A DNA stretch of 7,221 nucleotides from Promethearchaeia archaeon (GTDB lineage Archaea > Asgardarchaeota > Lokiarchaeia > Sigyniarchaeales > SOKP01), in contig JAHQWY010000190.1 in the NCBI GenBank assembly GCA_029856445.1, forward strand, positions 1 through 7,221, given 5' to 3'. Shown here in pieces: positions 5,694 to 7,221 of the stretch. The notes under the pieces are model-generated. The model did not search any database. It had not been told where the DNA came from and saw only the letters and a list, made by a program, of their open reading frames with translations. How positions within the stretch are numbered: the stretch's first letter is position 1; each line of letters opens with the position of its first letter. The position numbers and the translations under genes were made by a program.

Positions 5694-5825
5694 GAGATAG
5701 ATAAGTTAAGAGATTCACATCTATACAAAAAATGGTGGGATGGTATTGAGGTTCACCTTAATTTGGCTATTTTTTATACTGCAGTTGCAATAAATAGTTT
5801 AAGATGTTTAAATCAAAGTTTTTGA
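5691..5825 (+). pseudogene. detached C-terminus of the phospholipase C-like gene after in-frame TAA
   Basis: Directly after the TAA at 5691-5693 the same frame stays open for 43 codons to TGA at 5823-5825. It reads like a normal protein end: a charged helix, then KKWWDGIEVHLNLAIFYTA and VAINSLRCLN, an amphipathic helix that would pack against the helical bundle. There is no start codon suited to separate translation of this piece. TAA is not the codon reassigned to pyrrolysine in archaea, so readthrough has no known basis. Confidence 0.6.
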
Positions 5826-5858
5826 TTTTTTAAAATAAGTTTTATGATTATAGATATG

Positions 5859-5918
5859 TTTAAATATGAATTGTTCTTATATTCTCATATGGGATGGTCT
5901 CATGTGAGACTATATTAA
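5859..5918 (+). promoter_or_regulatory. PadR-gene promoter with tandem TCTCAT-type operator palindromes
   Basis: Two TATA candidates lie here: TTTAAATATG at 5859-5868 (leader of about 50 bases) and TATATTAA at 5911-5918, centred about 26 bases before the ATG, for a leaderless start. Between them are two related palindromes 15 bp apart: TCTCATATGGGA at 5883-5894 (imperfect) and GTCTCA-TG-TGAGAC at 5897-5910 (perfect 6-bp arms). They abut the second TATA box and overlap the expected start site of the first, a good position for repression, probably by the PadR protein itself. Confidence 0.5.
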
Positions 5919-5940
5919 TGTTACTATTATTAATATTAGA

Positions 5941-6519
5941 ATGTCAGCACAAAAAGAGAAATATACTAAAATTTCGTTAAATCATGCGGAATTCATTGTT
6001 CTAGGATTGATCGCAGAATTTCCCAGTCATGCATATAATATAAATAAAAGAATCGAAGAACGTGGAATGAGAAACTGGACTAGTATCGGTAAATCTTCTA
6101 TTTATCGAGTAATCAAGAATCTAGAAAAAAAAGGATTAACGAATAAATGGCTAGAAGAAGTTGATAATAGAACTCTAAAGGTTTATAGTGTAACAGAAAA
6201 TGGTTTCAGAATTTTGAAAGAAAAAGTTTTTAATACAATAAAAGAATTTATTGGAAGAAATGATGAAGATTTCTATGTTGCGTTTTCTATGCTTCCAATC
6301 TTAACAGAAGAGCAACAAATTGAGGCATTTAAAACTTCTTTAAATACGATTACAAAACATAAAAAAGAATTGGAAGACATGTTAGAGGAAAACTCTAATA
6401 TGCCATTAAATGTTAGGGGTTTATTCTTACATCCCATTAAAATTCTGGGAACTGATATAGAATTCTTAAAATTAGTATTAGATGAAATAAAAAAGGGTGG
6501 GGGTAAGGGCAATAAATAA
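5941..6519 (+). CDS. PadR-family transcriptional regulator
   Basis: 192 residues. Residues about 14-95 are a PadR winged helix: HAEFIVLGLIAEFPSHAYNI (the conserved L-G-L-I-x-x-x-P-x-H-A-Y pattern), then SIGKSSIYRVIKNLEKKGL as recognition helix, and a wing ending YSVTENGFRIL. The rest (about 96-190) is the helical dimerisation domain of the larger PadR type (s1/Vir-like), with no recognisable ligand signature. PadR proteins usually repress their own gene and a neighbour and are released by small aromatic or hydrophobic molecules; the inducer is unknown here. There is no Shine-Dalgarno sequence, which fits a leaderless start from the TATA box at 5911. The C-terminus is rich in Gly and Lys (KKGGGKGNK) and overlaps the next gene, so the BtrH-like gene is the likely co-regulated partner. 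Confidence 0.88.
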   Translation: MSAQKEKYTKISLNHAEFIVLGLIAEFPSHAYNINKRIEERGMRNWTSIGKSSIYRVIKNLEKKGLTNKWLEEVDNRTLKVYSVTENGFRILKEKVFNTIKEFIGRNDEDFYVAFSMLPILTEEQQIEAFKTSLNTITKHKKELEDMLEENSNMPLNVRGLFLHPIKILGTDIEFLKLVLDEIKKGGGKGNK

Positions 6520-7221
6520 ATACTCGGTAAAGAATTTTGTTCACAGAGTAGGTCATCACTGTGAATCATCTTCCATGAGAGACCTTTTTGAGTATTATGG
6601 ATTTCCTATGTCGGAAGCGATGGCTTTTGGTTTAGATGGTACATTGGGATTCGGCTTTTTTGATACAACTAATAGCGTATCTTTTATCCCTGAATCAAAT
6701 ATTCCATTCTTCCTTGGGGGTAAACAAGGAACCATAGAACCAAACTCATTAGCATGCCGATTATTAGGAATGACCTTAAGAAAACAATCTTTCACTAGTG
6801 CTGATAACGCATGGGAGGAGTCGAAAAAATTGATTGACCAAGATATTCCATTGATTCTGGAGGTTGATTTGGGATATTTACCATATTTTGAAGGAGAAGG
6901 AGAAATTCACTTTGGTGGTCATGCAATAACTTTAGCAGGATATGATGAGGGAAATAGAATTGCTTACGTTGGTGACACCGAATTTGATGGATTTCAAAAG
7001 GTTACAATTGAACAACTAAAAAAATGTAGAAGTTCCGAATATGGACCTAAATTTATGCGCCCAAATAACACTCAATTTTCGATGAAAAGAAGACCAGATG
7101 GGAAACATCCTCCCTTAGCTGCAGCTGTTAAGGTTGCTATCCAAAAAGTAGTAAATAATATGTTACGACCCTCAGTAAACAATAATGGAGTTCAAGGTCT
7201 GAAATTGTTCGCATCTTCAAT
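6497..7221 (+). CDS. BtrH N-terminal domain (papain-fold acyltransferase/peptidase-like) protein, C-terminus beyond window
   Basis: The frame is open from 6491 to the window end, with no stop, so the gene runs off the right edge (241 residues seen). It matches the BtrH N-terminal domain, a cysteine-protease-like fold named after the butirosin acyltransferase BtrH. The opening VHRVGHHCESSSMRDLFEYYG carries the nucleophile Cys22, FGGHAITLAGYD carries His142, and AYVGDTEFDG carries Asp160, giving a likely Cys-His-Asp triad. A C-terminal domain of the DUF4872 type usually follows and starts near residue 170. The start is uncertain: GTG at 6497 is the only usual start codon before the conserved Cys region, and it overlaps the PadR gene by 23 bases. 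The substrate is unknown; acyl transfer or peptide/amide cleavage are both possible. It is probably co-transcribed with the PadR gene. Confidence 0.8.
   Translation, partial: MGVRAINKYSVKNFVHRVGHHCESSSMRDLFEYYGFPMSEAMAFGLDGTLGFGFFDTTNSVSFIPESNIPFFLGGKQGTIEPNSLACRLLGMTLRKQSFTSADNAWEESKKLIDQDIPLILEVDLGYLPYFEGEGEIHFGGHAITLAGYDEGNRIAYVGDTEFDGFQKVTIEQLKKCRSSEYGPKFMRPNNTQFSMKRRPDGKHPPLAAAVKVAIQKVVNNMLRPSVNNNGVQGLKLFASS

Noticed and set aside
6486..6496. A AAA AAG slippery heptamer in the PadR frame, suggesting a programmed frameshift into the BtrH-like gene
   Set aside because: The heptamer promotes a -1 shift, whereas the BtrH-like frame is +1 relative to PadR, and the BtrH frame has a TAA at 6488-6490. 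Separate initiation at GTG 6497 is simpler.
6273..6569. Minus-strand open frame of 98 codons
   Set aside because: It is antisense to the PadR gene, and its composition mirrors PadR codons; no independent evidence.
6595..6795. Minus-strand open frame of 66 codons
   Set aside because: It is antisense to the conserved BtrH-like domain on the plus strand.

Overview
The window looks like AT-rich archaeal chromosome, most plausibly an Asgard (Lokiarchaeia-like) genome. That placement is an inference. It rests on a BpsA-type branched-polyamine synthase (an archaeal hallmark, also found in some thermophilic bacteria), TATA boxes instead of bacterial -10/-35 elements, several genes whose first codon lies at or near the expected transcription start, and a gene mix (DUF8091-like nuclease fold, ArsR-like winged helix, PadR, BtrH-like protein) that I associate with such genomes. 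No rRNA, tRNA, CRISPR array, integrase or transposase is visible.

Layout. The left edge (1-402, +) is the C-terminal third of an S9-type alpha/beta hydrolase. It runs convergently into a DUF8091-like PD-(D/E)XK-fold protein (397-1107, -) with which it overlaps by 6 bp. A 165-bp divergent intergenic stretch with three alternating CAATAAT half-sites separates that gene from a DinB-family metalloprotein (1273-1758, +). DinB converges on the central minus-strand block: an ArsR-like winged-helix regulator (4374 to 4045), then a 476-aa polyamine enzyme (3936 to 2506), then a HAD-family hydrolase (2504 to 1797).

The central enzyme is the main point of interest. It joins, in one chain, a winged helix, the catalytic domain of N4-bis(aminopropyl)spermidine synthase (BpsA), and a complete pyruvoyl-type S-adenosylmethionine decarboxylase (SpeD). 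The SpeD part would make decarboxylated AdoMet, which is the aminopropyl donor that the BpsA part uses, so the fusion would be self-sufficient for branched-chain polyamine synthesis. Its last codons form a perfect Shine-Dalgarno sequence for the TTG-started HAD gene one base downstream, so those two genes look translationally coupled.

The right-hand part is a decaying or recently mutated patch followed by a regulator pair. Positions 4620-4932 hold the N-terminal end of an aminoglycoside/choline-type phosphotransferase, broken by a frameshift in a run of nine A and by in-frame stops, and carrying a long inverted repeat. Next is a zinc-dependent phospholipase C/S1-P1 nuclease-like protein (4941-5693, +) cut by a TAA; its reading frame continues for another 43 codons of convincing C-terminal sequence. 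Then come a PadR-family regulator (5941-6519, +), whose promoter carries a tandem pair of TCTCAT-type palindromes, and an overlapping GTG-started BtrH-like cysteine acyltransferase/peptidase-fold gene (6497 to the window end), which is open at the right edge.
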